Of a stretch of 64,000 nt of DNA, positions 35,733 through 44,300 are shown piece by piece. The position numbers and the translations under genes are program-made. A model generated the notes under the pieces. The model searched no databases and was not told where the DNA came from. It saw only the letters and a list, made by a program, of their open reading frames with translations. Origin of the DNA: Virgibacillus_P tibetensis (GTDB taxonomy: Bacteria; Bacillota; Bacilli; Bacillales; Amphibacillaceae). Where the stretch lies: positions 1 to 64,000 of the forward strand of contig NZ_JARZFX010000009.1 in the NCBI RefSeq assembly GCF_036026595.1. The letters are read 5' to 3'. Position 1 is the stretch's first letter. Every line of letters begins with the position of its first letter.

Positions 35733-37079
35733 ATGACACATATTTCTTTTAGGTACGATAGGGCATTACCATTTATCAACAAACGGGAATTACATAACCT
35801 CGACGAATTTATACAATCAGCCCACCATGCACTACATAATCGAATGGGTGCTGGTAATGAATTTTTGGGATGGCTTAATTTACCAGATACCTTTGATAAA
35901 GAAGAATTTTCTCGCATTAAGTCAAGCGCTGAACAAATTAAACAGGATTCCGATGTGTTACTTGTTATTGGCATTGGCGGATCTTATCTTGGTGCACGCG
36001 CTGCCCTTGAAATGCTAAACCACTCATTTCAAAACCTTCTGTCTAAAGAAGAAAGGAAAGTTCCCCAAATAATTTTTGTAGGTCATCATATGAGCTCTAC
36101 TTACATAAGTGAACTGTTTGATGTCCTCCAAAATAAAGATGTTTCAATCAATATTATTTCAAAAAGTGGGACAACTACTGAACCAGCGATTGCCTTTCGT
36201 ATCTTCAAAGCATATTTAGAAGATAAATATGGTACAGAAGAAGCAAAAAAGCGAATCTATGCTACAACTGACAAGGAAAAAGGTGCTTTAAAATCAGTCG
36301 CAGAGCAAGATGGTTATGAAACATTTGTGATTCCTGACGATGTTGGTGGTAGGTTTTCTGTGCTAACCGCAGTTGGTCTATTACCAATCGCCGTAAGTGG
36401 AATTTCTATTGACGAAATGATGCAAGGTGCGAAAGATGCAATGAATGACTTGGCTAAGCCATCTATAGAAAATAATCCAGCATACCAATATGCTGCTGCC
36501 CGAAATGTTTTATATAATAAAGGAAAAACAACCGAGATGCTGGTGAATTATGAACCACATCTGCAATATTTCTCTGAATGGTGGAAGCAATTATTTGGTG
36601 AGAGTGAAGGAAAGGATCAGAAAGGTATTTTCCCAGCATCAGCTAACTTCTCTACTGACCTTCATTCATTAGGACAATACATCCAAGATGGGCGTCGCGA
36701 TCTATTTGAAACTGTATTACATGTAAAGAAAGCTAAAAAAGAAATGATCGTAGAAGCTGAAGCAGATAATTCAGATGGATTAAATTACTTAGCTGGTAAA
36801 AGTCTGCACGAAATAAATGATAAAGCCTACCAGGGTACGATGCTCGCACATACTGACGGTGGAGTACCTAATTTAGTTATTGAAATCCCACAGCTGGATG
36901 CATATACTTTTGGTTATATGGTATATTTTTTTGAAAAAGCATGTGCCATAAGCGGTTATCTTCTTGGAGTAAATCCATTTGATCAGCCAGGTGTAGAAGC
37001 CTATAAAGTAAATATGTTCGCATTACTGGGCAAGGCTGGATTTGAAAAGGAAAAGGAAGAATTAGAGAAGCGATTATAA
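35733..37079 (+). CDS. pgi: Glucose-6-phosphate isomerase
   Basis: Interconverts glucose-6-phosphate and fructose-6-phosphate. 448 residues, the short bacterial form. Motifs: VIGIGGSYLGARA near residue 74, SKSGTTTEPA near 142 (sugar phosphate site), and DVGGRFSVLT near 205. The ATG at 35733 follows AAAGGAGG; a longer reading from 35697 has no ribosome site. A dispersed hairpin repeat follows the gene. Confidence 0.97.
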   Translation: MTHISFRYDRALPFINKRELHNLDEFIQSAHHALHNRMGAGNEFLGWLNLPDTFDKEEFSRIKSSAEQIKQDSDVLLVIGIGGSYLGARAALEMLNHSFQNLLSKEERKVPQIIFVGHHMSSTYISELFDVLQNKDVSINIISKSGTTTEPAIAFRIFKAYLEDKYGTEEAKKRIYATTDKEKGALKSVAEQDGYETFVIPDDVGGRFSVLTAVGLLPIAVSGISIDEMMQGAKDAMNDLAKPSIENNPAYQYAAARNVLYNKGKTTEMLVNYEPHLQYFSEWWKQLFGESEGKDQKGIFPASANFSTDLHSLGQYIQDGRRDLFETVLHVKKAKKEMIVEAEADNSDGLNYLAGKSLHEINDKAYQGTMLAHTDGGVPNLVIEIPQLDAYTFGYMVYFFEKACAISGYLLGVNPFDQPGVEAYKVNMFALLGKAGFEKEKEELEKRL

Positions 37080-37085
37080 TAGGAA

Positions 37086-37333
37086 ACGAGGTTGGGATAA
37101 AAGAGGAATTATTCAGGAAAATCCGAATATTAACGCCTGAGCAAATGTACCGCTTCGGCAATATACTTCGCTTTTTCGTGGGCACGGCTTCAGCTAACTG
37201 TGTGAAGAAGAGCACTTCACACAGTTAGCTGAAGCTCGTGCTGTTCCCACAGGAGTCTGCGTATTTTGCCTACGCTAAGTTCCGGTTGTTCGGATTCTCA
37301 TTCTTCCCATTTAGTTATGTCCCAGCCTCGCTT
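37086..37333. repeat. Dispersed hairpin repeat element downstream of pgi
   Basis: About 250 bp bounded by imperfect inverted ends (ACGAGGTTGGGATAAA / TTATGTCCCAGCCTCGC). Inside is a perfect 21 bp stem, 37187-37207 with 37215-37235 (GCTTCAGCTAACTGTGTGAAG), loop 7. The blocks GGGCACGGCTTCAGC and GTGCTGTTCCC..GGAGTC recur at 58480-58600. It may also act as the pgi terminator. Confidence 0.75.
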
Positions 37334-37337
37334 TAGT

Positions 37338-38909
37338 TTACTCTTCTATTTTTTTGTTCAGCACTTTCCACTTACCATTCTCTTTCATCAGTTGAATATG
37401 ACCTGCAACTTCCAATCCTCTCTTAGAGACAAAGATAAAATTAATCAGATCGTCACCTTGTTGCTCGCTCACAATAAATTTTGTCTCATCAATTATATCA
37501 AGCCATTCTTCTTCCTGCTTTGGGGTTAATAACTCCTTGTTTTCTGCATGCATTGCTGCATATGTCTCCACATGGCTCAGCTCAAATGCTCGCAGATAAA
37601 TTAACAGCGCCTCTTTAGGAAGGAGAGACTCTATTTGCTTTTCTTCCATATTAACTACATACTCTGAGTACAAATCATGGTGTTCATTTTTATGTTTAAC
37701 CAAGTCCAGATTAATGAGATCTTCATAATCCGCGTCTGCAAAACGCTCATCAAATAAAATAGTAAGCGTGTCATGGTACTCAAAACGGTCCACATCTATT
37801 GCTCCACCATTCTCATCAAAAGATTCTAAAACATGGTACACAATACCACTAAAGCGAGAACCCTCAAGCTCTTCCAATAAGTTTTTCAATTGTAGTTGTG
37901 CATTCTCATCGTTCTGATGTCTATCCGATGATAAATTGATTGCACCTTGCAGATAATCCCTTAAATACCCACTTAAAATATAAATCATATTTGCTTCTAT
38001 AAGCAATTCCCGCTCTTCTGGATAATCATCATAAATACGCTCTATTTCTAATAGCACCTTGCCAAAGTCTTTCCAGTGCGTTTCAAATTTGTTTAAAACC
38101 CCAGGATGGTGTACATCAACAGATGTTTTTAACAAATCGAGATATTGTTTTAATCCTTTATAATTATTCAAATTCTCTAGATTAGCTGATAACCATTCAT
38201 AATCAATTTGAATCTCCAGTTTATTGCTCCTATCCGTACTACGCTCTAGACGATACCCCTGTTCATGGAGCATATCCAGAAATGCCGCCAACTGAGATGG
38301 ACCTTCGTAGTCTTGTTCACTATGCTGCGAGGTTATCATCTCTTCCTGCATAGATTCATTTATTTTATTCTCATGCTGCAGATCTGAAAAGTAGTTTTGA
38401 AAAGACCTTCTGATATTTACTCTCTTTTTCAAAAGCTTAGTTAATTCATCTGTATCAGGTAGCTTATGACTATTAATTTCATCCAGTAGTTGTTTTGGAG
38501 TGGAAAACAGAAAATCAATTTCTTCCTTTATTTGGGCTAAATCTTCATTATTCCTGACAGAAGCCGAATCCTCAAGAATGATCTCCGCTTGATTGATTTC
38601 ATGAAACGATTCCAAACTCTCGATAGCAAGCGATTCACGAAACTCCTCCTTAGCCTTTAAATAATACATTTTTAAATAGGTTGTATTATCGTCTCCTGAT
38701 TCAGAATCATTCAGATACGGAAGTGAAATCATAACAAACAATAGCAATCCAGTAACTACTGCAAAACCTGGTATCATTCTACCCCAATTAAATTTACGCT
38801 TAGTACGATAAACCTTCTCCATAATCCGTTGCTTATCAACATATTCCGGAACCTTCTCATAATCGTCCTTCATTTCATGCAATAATTTATCCAATTTATT
38901 ATCATCCAT
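37338..38909 (-). CDS. Membrane protein co-expressed with an ECF sigma factor, probable anti-sigma factor
   Basis: A 523-residue protein: cytoplasmic N-terminus of about 55 residues, one transmembrane helix (about 57-75) and a large extracellular charged region. The ATG overlaps the sigma gene stop by 8 bp (ATGGATGA), with AAGGAGG inside the sigma gene, so translation is coupled. This layout is that of ECF sigma/anti-sigma pairs. The extracellular part (about 440 residues, Leu/Glu-rich, probably helical) resembles no sensor domain I know. Confidence 0.7.
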   Translation of the reverse strand: MDDNKLDKLLHEMKDDYEKVPEYVDKQRIMEKVYRTKRKFNWGRMIPGFAVVTGLLLFVMISLPYLNDSESGDDNTTYLKMYYLKAKEEFRESLAIESLESFHEINQAEIILEDSASVRNNEDLAQIKEEIDFLFSTPKQLLDEINSHKLPDTDELTKLLKKRVNIRRSFQNYFSDLQHENKINESMQEEMITSQHSEQDYEGPSQLAAFLDMLHEQGYRLERSTDRSNKLEIQIDYEWLSANLENLNNYKGLKQYLDLLKTSVDVHHPGVLNKFETHWKDFGKVLLEIERIYDDYPEERELLIEANMIYILSGYLRDYLQGAINLSSDRHQNDENAQLQLKNLLEELEGSRFSGIVYHVLESFDENGGAIDVDRFEYHDTLTILFDERFADADYEDLINLDLVKHKNEHHDLYSEYVVNMEEKQIESLLPKEALLIYLRAFELSHVETYAAMHAENKELLTPKQEEEWLDIIDETKFIVSEQQGDDLINFIFVSKRGLEVAGHIQLMKENGKWKVLNKKIEE

Positions 38910-39453
38910 TAACATAAACCTCCTTTCTTTCATATTGATCATATAATTCTCTTAATTGTTTTTTTCCTTGGTGGATTCTTGTTTTTACAAGCGATAATTT
39001 AATTTTTAATATTACTGCAATCTCTTCATAAGATTTATCATGAAAGTAGAAAAGAATCAGTGGCGTTTTATGCTTCATTTTTAACTTCTGTAAACATTCA
39101 TGAAGTATTACGTGTTCTTCTTTCACAAATAGCAATGTTTCTTTATGAATTTCCAATTGTGATTTTTTTGCCTTATTCAATAAGTTAATATCTCTTTTTC
39201 TTTTTCGATAATAATCTCTCGTAACATTTAATGTTATTTGATAAATCCAAGTTGAAAGTTTCCCCGTATGAAACTGATTAAGATTACGATGGATTTTAAT
39301 AAATGTTTCTTGTACGACATCTGAAATATTTTCCTGATTCATCCCGAATTGAAAGGAGAATTTTTCAATAATTGGCTTGTATTTCTCAACCAACAGTTCA
39401 AATGCTTCTTCATTATTTAATTTTGCCAGCCTTATCATTTCCTCTTCTTCCAA
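38902..39453 (-). CDS. ECF-type RNA polymerase sigma factor
   Basis: A 183-residue group IV sigma factor: region 2 with SDVVQETFIKIHRNL near residue 43 and STWIYQITLNVTRDYYR near 67, region 4 HTH with KSYEEIAVILKIKLSLVKTRIHQGK near 140. TTG start at 39453 directly after GGGGGGAAG. Such factors respond to envelope stress when released from the partner encoded downstream. The target promoters are unknown; no confident autoregulatory promoter was identified. Confidence 0.9.
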   Translation of the reverse strand: MEEEEMIRLAKLNNEEAFELLVEKYKPIIEKFSFQFGMNQENISDVVQETFIKIHRNLNQFHTGKLSTWIYQITLNVTRDYYRKRKRDINLLNKAKKSQLEIHKETLLFVKEEHVILHECLQKLKMKHKTPLILFYFHDKSYEEIAVILKIKLSLVKTRIHQGKKQLRELYDQYERKEVYVNG

Positions 39454-39545
39454 TGTGCTCTTCCCCCCTCGCCATATACCTTATATATTAAACGCAACTT
39501 TCCATACAAAAAGTTTTATGGAGATAAAAAAATTTAAATAAGTAT

Positions 39546-39570
39546 GTTTATATTTATTTGTACGGGGTAT
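39546..39570 (+). promoter_or_regulatory. Sigma-B-type promoter
   Basis: GTTTAT (39546-39551), 13 bp spacer, GGGTAT (39565-39570). This matches the general-stress sigma-B consensus GTTTAA-N12-14-GGGTAT at all but one base. No ORF follows; a terminator lies about 40 bp downstream. Confidence 0.65.
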
Positions 39571-39576
39571 AACTAT

Positions 39577-39638
39577 AACTGTAAGACTTTCTCGTATTCC
39601 CCCTGTAAGCAAAGCGTTTAACGCTTTGCTTTTTTTTA
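39577..39638 (+). ncRNA. Candidate sigma-B-dependent small RNA, about 60 nt
   Basis: It lies between the sigma-B-type promoter and a strong terminator (AAGCAAAGCGTT/AACGCTTTGCTT, 39607-39631, then eight T). No plausible ORF fits. An unpaired C-rich stretch (ATTCCCCCTG, about 39596-39605) just before the terminator is complementary to Shine-Dalgarno sequences, as in C-rich regulatory RNAs of Firmicutes. Transcription is inferred. Confidence 0.5.
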
Positions 39639-39757
39639 TGTAAGTTCTTGTCGCATAGTTTCTTGCAATTTATATAAACCTCGTTTGGTTTGCATGAATT
39701 TATCCAGATGTTTGTTATAATAGCATAATAGTAATCAAGATAATCAGGAGGAATAGT

Positions 39758-40927
39758 ATGAGTTCATTTAACGTTTTACATGATAGAAAAAATACAAGGT
39801 CCGTGAAATGGGACATGCTTCAGCCTGTTTTCCAAACGGATGATGTTTTGCCAATGTGGGTAGCTGATATGGATTTCAAAGCACCTGAAGCAGTTAATGA
39901 TGCATTAATTAAGCGCGCGGAACATGGAATCTTTGGGTATACTGTCATAGATAAAGATGTGAAGAATTCAATTATTAACTGGATTGAACGACGACATAAA
40001 TGGACAATTAACGAAGAATGGTTGTCTTTTAGCCCTGGTGTTGTCACTAGCTTACATATGGCAATACAGGCGTTTACGAATCCTAATGATAAAGTATTAA
40101 TACAAACGCCCGTTTACACCCCATTTTACAACGTTATCAAAGATCATAACAGAGAAGTTGTCCGAAATCCGCTCTTGTACAAAGATAATTACTATCATAT
40201 TGATTTTGAAGACTTTGAAGATAAATTAAAACTAGGAGTAAAAGCATTCATCCTTTGCTCCCCCCATAATCCAGTTGGCAGGGTGTGGACAAAAGAAGAA
40301 CTAGAAAAAATAGGCCGTCTTTGTCTGAAATATAATGTATTAATTATTTCTGATGAAATTCATTGTGATCTTGTTTTCTCTGATCATCATCATATTCCTA
40401 TAGCATCCTTGTCTGAGGATATATCCGATCAAACGCTCACACTGATGTCGCCTTCTAAGACCTTTAACCTGGCAGGGTTACAAGCTTCTTATGTGATTAC
40501 ACAAAACAAGGAAAAAAGAGCAGAATTGAATAAGCATTTTAATAAACAAGGTATGAACATGCTCAATACAATGGGGAACACAGCACTTGAGGCTGCCTAC
40601 TTGCATGGCGATGAATGGTTGGATGAACTATTGCAGGTGCTTGAAGAAAACCAGAAATTTGTAATTGAAAGGCTTGAAAGCCAAACAAATGAGCTTAAAG
40701 TTATTCGTGCAGAAGGTACTTATTTACTGTGGATTGATTGTAGTAAATTAAATATGGATAAAAAAACACTGAAAAAATTTATGATTGAAGAGGCTAAGGT
40801 AGGACTTAATACAGGTGTTGATTATGGTGAAGAAGGCGGAACCTTCATGCGTATGAACATAGCATGTCCTTTAGCTACTGTAGAAGAAGGGGTAAAGCGG
40901 ATTGTTGAAGCAGTAAAAAATAGATAG
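39758..40927 (+). CDS. patB: PatB/MalY-family PLP enzyme, probable cystathionine beta-lyase
   Basis: A 389-residue fold-type I PLP enzyme. The Schiff-base lysine is in SPSKTFNLAG near residue 232; SDEIHCDLVF near 206 and CSPHNPVGR near 168 fit the MalY/PatB family. It cleaves cystathionine or cysteine to thiol, pyruvate and ammonia. AGGAGG precedes the ATG. In B. subtilis patB is near kapB, as here. Confidence 0.92.
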   Translation: MSSFNVLHDRKNTRSVKWDMLQPVFQTDDVLPMWVADMDFKAPEAVNDALIKRAEHGIFGYTVIDKDVKNSIINWIERRHKWTINEEWLSFSPGVVTSLHMAIQAFTNPNDKVLIQTPVYTPFYNVIKDHNREVVRNPLLYKDNYYHIDFEDFEDKLKLGVKAFILCSPHNPVGRVWTKEELEKIGRLCLKYNVLIISDEIHCDLVFSDHHHIPIASLSEDISDQTLTLMSPSKTFNLAGLQASYVITQNKEKRAELNKHFNKQGMNMLNTMGNTALEAAYLHGDEWLDELLQVLEENQKFVIERLESQTNELKVIRAEGTYLLWIDCSKLNMDKKTLKKFMIEEAKVGLNTGVDYGEEGGTFMRMNIACPLATVEEGVKRIVEAVKNR

Positions 40928-40938
40928 AACAGCATAAT

Positions 40939-40976
40939 AAAATCACCATCTGCTTAATAAAGATGGTGATTTTATA
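40939..40976. terminator. Bidirectional terminator between patB and sodC
   Basis: AAAATCACCATCT / AGATGGTGATTTT, 13 bp stem. Confidence 0.85.
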
Positions 40977-40983
40977 ATGGGCT

Positions 40984-41556
40984 CTAGTCTTCTTGATCTT
41001 CATTAAATTGGGTGGGGTCTGTTGGAGATTCAGTTGCTTCGGTGGCGTCGTCTGCTATGATTTCTCCACAAATAATTCGGATGCCAGAATCTCCAGCTGG
41101 CTGGCTGACACCATCATCCTGGTTTTCATGAATTATTAACGATGTTCCTCCACCTTCTAATATAGAGTTTTTCCCATCTAACAGGGTTGCTTCTGCGAGC
41201 ATTAATTCAGCGTCTACTAGTCCATCTCCATCAGCTTCCACATTTGGCAAATCTCCCAAGTGGGCACCTTCTGGATGCATAAGTCCATGTTCATCACCTT
41301 GAGGATTAAAGTGATTACCTGCACTTATAAAATCCGGGACTTTACATTCTGGATATTCATGGATGTGAATCCCATGAAATCCTGGTGTTAGGCCCTCAAC
41401 CTTTAATTTAATTTGAATTCCATCCTCTTGTTCTGTCAAGGTTGCTGTACCGACCATGTCTCCTGAAGCGTTATACATCTCTATTGTTTTGGAGCTATTT
41501 CCACCAGTTTGACAGGATACTAAGAAAAGAATAAACAGTAAGAAAATAAAGCGCAT
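40984..41556 (-). CDS. sodC: Cu/Zn superoxide dismutase-like lipoprotein
   Basis: A 190-residue lipoprotein (lipobox LVSC, Cys about residue 15) with a SodC domain. The metal-ligand pattern looks complete: HIHEYPEC (two His), AGNHFNP (His), HGLMHPEGAHLGDLPN (His residues and a nearby Asp), and a late LIIHENQDD His. B. subtilis YojM is known to lack a copper ligand, so this copy may be catalytically better equipped. The tail is Asp/Glu/Thr-rich. ATG 41556 follows AAAGGAG. Confidence 0.9.
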   Translation of the reverse strand: MRFIFLLFILFLVSCQTGGNSSKTIEMYNASGDMVGTATLTEQEDGIQIKLKVEGLTPGFHGIHIHEYPECKVPDFISAGNHFNPQGDEHGLMHPEGAHLGDLPNVEADGDGLVDAELMLAEATLLDGKNSILEGGGTSLIIHENQDDGVSQPAGDSGIRIICGEIIADDATEATESPTDPTQFNEDQED

Positions 41557-41622
41557 GTAACTTTCTCCTTTGAAGTACATTTCTAACTAGTATCTACATT
41601 TTCACAAAGGATAAACATGCAC

Positions 41623-41656
41623 AAAAAAATCTCCTGGTTGGTTAGGAGATTTTTTT
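41623..41656 (-). terminator. Terminator after the small membrane protein gene
   Basis: AAAAAAATCTCCT / AGGAGATTTTTTT with an 8-base loop. Confidence 0.8.
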
Positions 41657-41657
41657 C

Positions 41658-41858
41658 TTATAACTTTTTTCCTTTTGGTGATTCAGAACTACCATTTAAG
41701 CTTTGTTTATATTTTTCATTAAAAGCTTGTTCATCTCTTTTTGATTTCTTGTAAATAAGGTACATTGCAATACCTGCAAGAATCATGAAGATCGCTAAAG
41801 CTATAAAAGCCGGTATATATTCTGATTTATCTTCTGGGAAATAAAGAAATTCCATCAC
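41658..41858 (-). CDS. Small single-pass membrane protein
   Basis: A 66-residue protein with one transmembrane helix (about 15-36), followed by a Lys-rich cytoplasmic tail. GTG at 41858 and ATG at 41855 are both possible; AAGGA is better spaced for the GTG. Divergent from kapB. No family recognised. Confidence 0.6.
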   Translation of the reverse strand: MMEFLYFPEDKSEYIPAFIALAIFMILAGIAMYLIYKKSKRDEQAFNEKYKQSLNGSSESPKGKKL

Positions 41859-41975
41859 TTTAACTCACGTCCTTCTTGCTCCATTATAGCAAACTTTGAA
41901 TGTGTACTAAACTATCCCAACTAAATGTTCGCTAAACTGTTACATTTTTGGCACAATGGTATGGGAGGGATAGAA

Positions 41976-42365
41976 ATGGCTGAAGTAAAAATCGGTGAAA
42001 TTGTTCGTGCACACTATAATTCTGGAACATATATTGGAGAAGTAAAAGAGGATAAAGGTGACCGTTATTTGATTGAGGTATTAGCAGTTCATAAACACCC
42101 ACTACAAGGGGATTTGCATAATCCCGGCCAAATTTCCGGTGTTTTTTTTCATGAAAGAAAAGCATTAGCCCATCATGAAAAAATGAACGTAAAAAAACCT
42201 GCTGTGCATTCTTATGATGGAGATATTGCATCCTATGGCGAAAGCTTAAAAATAGCTGTAAATCTTTATAAAGAAAAGTTGGCTTCAGAAGAGACAGAAT
42301 TCAATAAAATGGCATTACAAAGCTTAATAAATTTAGAAAAATCGACTTATGAAAAGGTTTACTAA
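41976..42365 (+). CDS. kapB: Kinase-associated protein KapB
   Basis: A 129-residue protein closely matching B. subtilis KapB (IGEIVRAHYNSGTYIGEV near 6, VLAVHKHPLQGDLHNP near 36, FFHERKALA near 60), which supports the KinB branch of the sporulation phosphorelay. No lipobox is present in this copy despite the historical lipoprotein name. kinB, adjacent in B. subtilis, is missing here. The ATG at 41976 follows GGGAGGG; the longer frame to 41925 has no ribosome site. Confidence 0.88.
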   Translation: MAEVKIGEIVRAHYNSGTYIGEVKEDKGDRYLIEVLAVHKHPLQGDLHNPGQISGVFFHERKALAHHEKMNVKKPAVHSYDGDIASYGESLKIAVNLYKEKLASEETEFNKMALQSLINLEKSTYEKVY

Positions 42366-42372
42366 TAGAGAA

Positions 42373-42406
42373 AATAAAAGCTGGAGAGAATACTCCAGCT
42401 TTTATT
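42373..42406. terminator. Bidirectional terminator between kapB and ptsH
   Basis: AATAAAAGCTGGAG / CTCCAGCTTTTATT, 14 bp stem, 6-base loop. Confidence 0.88.
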
Positions 42407-42407
42407 A

Positions 42408-42671
42408 TTATTCACCAAGATGTTCTTTAATTAATTCTTCTACACCTTTTAGTGCATCCTCTTCATCGTTTCCGGAAGTAGATATTTTAATCTCGGCTCC
42501 CTTTGGAATACCAAGGGACATTACCCCCATAATAGACTTGAGATTAACTGATTTTCCATTATAAGAAACTTCAATCTCAGATTCATATTGCCCTGCTTTA
42601 TTTACTAATAACGTAGCTGGACGTGCGTGAACTCCTGTATCCGCTGTAATTGTAAATGTTTGTTCTTTCAT
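42408..42671 (-). CDS. ptsH: Phosphocarrier protein HPr
   Basis: An 87-residue HPr-family protein. TGVHARPAT carries the phosphorylatable His15, which Crh lacks, and LKSIMGVMSLGI carries the regulatory Ser46. It therefore can serve the sugar PTS and be modified by HPr kinase for CcpA-dependent repression. It stands alone: ptsI is not adjacent, so a second HPr next to ptsI elsewhere cannot be excluded. Confidence 0.88.
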   Translation of the reverse strand: MKEQTFTITADTGVHARPATLLVNKAGQYESEIEVSYNGKSVNLKSIMGVMSLGIPKGAEIKISTSGNDEEDALKGVEELIKEHLGE

Positions 42672-42895
42672 ACTGCTTCACCCTTCCAACAATTTTCTTC
42701 CTATGTACTAGTATTTAGTACATCATCTGTTACTATTCAAATCAATTGAACCAATCTATATTATATACAATAATAGCTTTTTTTGAAACAAAAAAGGCTG
42801 AATCATTTATTATTCACCTAGTGATATTTGTTTTTCGTTAACCGTTGTGATACCGTTATTTTGTAACTACACCTTTTAAATTAGGAGGAACAATT

Positions 42896-43603
42896 ATGAG
42901 TGTACATATTGGCGCTGAAAAAGGGGAAATTTCTGATAAAATCTTACTTCCCGGTGATCCGTTACGGGCAAAATATATTGCAGATACATTCTTTGAAGAT
43001 GTAAAACAGTACAATGACGTACGTGGCATGTACGGTTATACAGGAACATACAAAGGGGAAAGAATTTCTGTGCAAGGGACTGGGATGGGAGTACCTTCCA
43101 TTTCTATTTATGTTAACGAATTAATAAAAAGCTATGATGTAAAGAAATTAATTCGTGTAGGAACTTGTGGAGCTATTCAAAAGGACGTAAAAGTGCGTGA
43201 TGTGATCCTTGCACAAGGCGCAACTACAGACTCCCAAATGAACCGCCTCATATTTAAAGGCATAGACTATGCCCCCATAGCTGATTTCGATTTACTGAAA
43301 AATGCGTATGATGTCGGGATAGAAAAAGGAATGAATCTTCGCGTGGGTAATGTGTTTACAAGTGATACTTTCTACCGGGATAATGCCAATGAGGTTAATG
43401 AATTACTGGCAAAGTATAAAGTATTGGCAATTGAAATGGAAACTACAGCCTTATACACGCTGGCTGCAAAATACGGTTGCCAGGCTTTATCCGTACTAAC
43501 TGTTTCTGACCACATATTAACAGGTGAAGAAACCTCTTCTGAAGAACGTCAAACGACGTTTAATGAAATGATGGAAATTGCTTTAGAAGCAGCAATTAAA
43601 TAG
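42896..43603 (+). CDS. deoD: Purine-nucleoside phosphorylase (DeoD type)
   Basis: A 235-residue hexameric-type PNP: LLPGDPLRAKYIA near residue 17 (phosphate site), VQGTGMGVPS near 59, IEMETTALY near 180 and SDHILTGEE near 204. Phosphorolysis of purine nucleosides in the cytoplasm. AGGAGG precedes the ATG. Monocistronic. Confidence 0.96.
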   Translation: MSVHIGAEKGEISDKILLPGDPLRAKYIADTFFEDVKQYNDVRGMYGYTGTYKGERISVQGTGMGVPSISIYVNELIKSYDVKKLIRVGTCGAIQKDVKVRDVILAQGATTDSQMNRLIFKGIDYAPIADFDLLKNAYDVGIEKGMNLRVGNVFTSDTFYRDNANEVNELLAKYKVLAIEMETTALYTLAAKYGCQALSVLTVSDHILTGEETSSEERQTTFNEMMEIALEAAIK

Positions 43604-43614
43604 ACAGAGGAACA

Positions 43615-43650
43615 GAAAAAGCAGCTTTTAAGTAAAGGGCTGCTTTTCTA
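43615..43650 (+). terminator. Terminator after deoD
   Basis: AAAAGCAGC / GCTGCTTTT hairpin. Confidence 0.7.
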
Positions 43651-43775
43651 GTAGACTTTTCCATAAACATTTATTCAGTTATACTCCTTACAACATGCGT
43701 TTATATCGTCAATATGCTAAAATAACACCAACAACGTTAGTTTTAATTTTTCAGCAGGAAGGATGTTTACCGTTT

Positions 43776-44249
43776 ATGGAAGTGTTATCAATTTTTCCAT
43801 TATGGGCTGCATTAACAGCAATAGTTTTTGCTCAGGTAGTTAAAATACCAATAAAGCTTTTTGTTACCAGAGAATTTAATCCCGGATTAGCATTCAGTAC
43901 TGGTGGTATGCCGAGCAGTCACTCTGCAGCAGTAGCAGCTCTAACAACTGGTGTGGGGATCGTAGATGGGGTAACATCAACCATGTTTGCAATATCATGT
44001 GTATTTAGTATTATCATTATGTTTGACGCTACTGGAGTTCGAAGACAAGCGGGTGAACAAGCGGTAGTGCTAAATCAATTGATTAAAGACTTTCAGCTAT
44101 TCGTAGATGGTGCAAAGGACTGGAATAAAAAAGAAGAGTATGAAAAGCGCCAGGAGTTAAAAGAACTTTTAGGGCACCAGCCAATTGAAGTGTTTTTTGG
44201 TGGATTATCTGGTGTAGGTATTGCTTTCTTGTTGTTTCAACTTTATTAA
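43776..44249 (+). CDS. yuiD: Divergent PAP2-family membrane protein
   Basis: A 157-residue membrane protein of the DUF212/divergent PAP2 family: GGMPSSHSAAVAAL near 47 corresponds to the PAP2 phosphatase motif, with FDATGVRRQAGEQA near 87. Several transmembrane helices. The length fits B. subtilis YuiD when started at ATG 43776; an upstream AGGAAGG is somewhat distant. The convergent order with yuiC and yuiB is conserved. Confidence 0.88.
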   Translation: MEVLSIFPLWAALTAIVFAQVVKIPIKLFVTREFNPGLAFSTGGMPSSHSAAVAALTTGVGIVDGVTSTMFAISCVFSIIIMFDATGVRRQAGEQAVVLNQLIKDFQLFVDGAKDWNKKEEYEKRQELKELLGHQPIEVFFGGLSGVGIAFLLFQLY

Positions 44250-44258
44250 TAGATCCAA

Positions 44259-44295
44259 CTATAATAAGACTTCCTTATTGGAAGTCTTATTATAG
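44259..44295. terminator. Bidirectional terminator between yuiD and yuiC
   Basis: CTATAATAAGACTTCC / GGAAGTCTTATTATAG, 16 bp perfect stem, 5-base loop. Confidence 0.85.
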
Positions 44296-44300
44296 TATTC

